6,221 nt of DNA, taken from NCBI GenBank assembly GCA_900553525.1, contig USDZ01000107.1, forward strand, positions 1 through 6,221. Direction: 5' to 3'. Source of the DNA: an uncultured Oscillospiraceae bacterium (GTDB taxonomy: Bacteria > Bacillota > Clostridia > Oscillospirales > Acutalibacteraceae). Within the stretch, counting starts at the first letter, position 1, and the number at the start of each line of letters is the position of its first letter. This document shows, piece after piece, positions 5,789 to 6,221 of the stretch. The notes under the pieces were generated by a model, which saw only the letters and a program-made list of their open reading frames with translations, was not told the origin of the DNA and ran no database searches. Made by a program: the position numbers and the translations under genes.

Positions 5789-6221
5789 TCACAGCTTGGC
5801 GGGATAGATTCCCTCGTCGATCATGTGGGCGATGGCGTCGATCACCATCTGGCGGTCGGCGGCATAGGTCATACCGTACCATTTGTCGGTGGAGTGCAGC
5901 ACCTGCACATCCGCCTCGCCCTTCTCCACCATCTCGTCGACGGCAAAGGGCAGGAAAAATTCGGATTTGAGTTCCTGTCCGGAGCGATCGAGGAACTCAC
6001 GGAATTTGTCGGTGAATTTGTCCAGAGAGCCGGCGGGGAAAGCCCAGCAGTTCATGGACACCGGGCAGCCTTCGGGCAGGGCTGTCCAAGTTTCGCCGCC
6101 GTCCTCGGAAAACATGGCGCGTCCGTCCTTCCATTCGATCCGGGTCCGTTCGACCAGGCCGGTCAGCTTGCCGGTTTCATCCACGGTGCAGATGCCCCGG
6201 GAGACACTGCCGTTTTCGGTC
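5789..6221 (-). CDS. Sugar-phosphate nucleotidyltransferase (NTP_transferase family), C-terminal part
   Basis: The last 143 residues of a protein whose N-terminal nucleotide-binding half lies beyond the window edge; the frame is open to base 6221. Visible family marks are TENGSVSRGIC at the very start, DETGKLTGLVERT, an SMNCWAFP segment, LKSEFFLPFAVDEM, and the end block DKWYGMTYAADRQMVIDAI followed by GIYPAKL. These match, from memory, the roughly 300-residue nucleotidyltransferases common in Clostridia and Bacteroides, which make NDP-sugars from a sugar-1-phosphate and NTP. The GTG at 6184 is not the start, because conserved sequence continues upstream. It precedes the NahK-like kinase by 38 nt, and the kinase product is the kind of substrate this enzyme would use, most likely to form UDP-HexNAc. 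The GXG-type nucleotide loop cannot be checked, so activity is inferred. Confidence 0.85.
   Translation of the reverse strand, partial: TENGSVSRGICTVDETGKLTGLVERTRIEWKDGRAMFSEDGGETWTALPEGCPVSMNCWAFPAGSLDKFTDKFREFLDRSGQELKSEFFLPFAVDEMVEKGEADVQVLHSTDKWYGMTYAADRQMVIDAIAHMIDEGIYPAKL

Noticed and set aside
5751..5882. N-terminal extension of the nahK-like protein to an ATG at 5882.
   Set aside because: The extra 44 residues are Arg-rich, lie over the coding end of the nucleotidyltransferase in another frame, and have no counterpart in NahK; the ATG at 5750 fits better.

Overview
The window is 6.2 kb of fairly GC-rich (high-50s percent by eye), gene-dense bacterial DNA. Close-packed operons, strong AGGAGG-type ribosome binding sites, a NatA/NatB-like ABC pair and a NahK-type sugar kinase beside a Clostridia/Bacteroides-style sugar-phosphate nucleotidyltransferase suggest a moderately high-GC Firmicute of class Clostridia, such as a gut Oscillospiraceae/Ruminococcaceae member. 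This is inferred from protein resemblance; there is no rRNA or other marker gene to confirm it.

Layout. A plus-strand operon (1-2127) holds the 3' end of an amidohydrolase gene, a Cof-type HAD hydrolase (375-1199) and a polytopic membrane protein (1180-2127) that joins a VanZ-like N-terminal half to a GtrA-like C-terminal half. Both junctions overlap (4 bp ATGA, then 20 bp), so the three genes are probably translationally coupled. The 182 bp gap at 2128-2309 holds two hairpin terminators between convergent operons. On the minus strand, a two-gene ABC export operon follows: ATPase (4453 to 3557), then ABC-2 permease (3560 to 2310), again with an ATGA overlap. It is driven by a near-consensus sigma-A promoter at 4514-4486 whose -35 box lies inside an inverted repeat. 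Upstream, also on the minus strand, is a separate unit: the C-terminal part of a sugar-phosphate nucleotidyltransferase (window edge to 5789), a nahK-like N-acetylhexosamine 1-kinase (5750 to 4638), and a terminator at 4599-4563.

How the genes work together. The kinase and nucleotidyltransferase form a plausible two-step route from free N-acetylhexosamine to HexNAc-1-phosphate to a nucleotide sugar, for salvage of host-glycan or cell-wall amino sugars. The ABC pair is a self-contained exporter with unknown substrate. The plus-strand operon has no clear single pathway; its membrane protein suggests an envelope or lipid-linked-sugar role.

There is no CRISPR array, mobile element, tRNA, rRNA or phage gene. 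No wholly new system is evident. The most unusual items are the VanZ-GtrA fusion and the kinase/nucleotidyltransferase pair.
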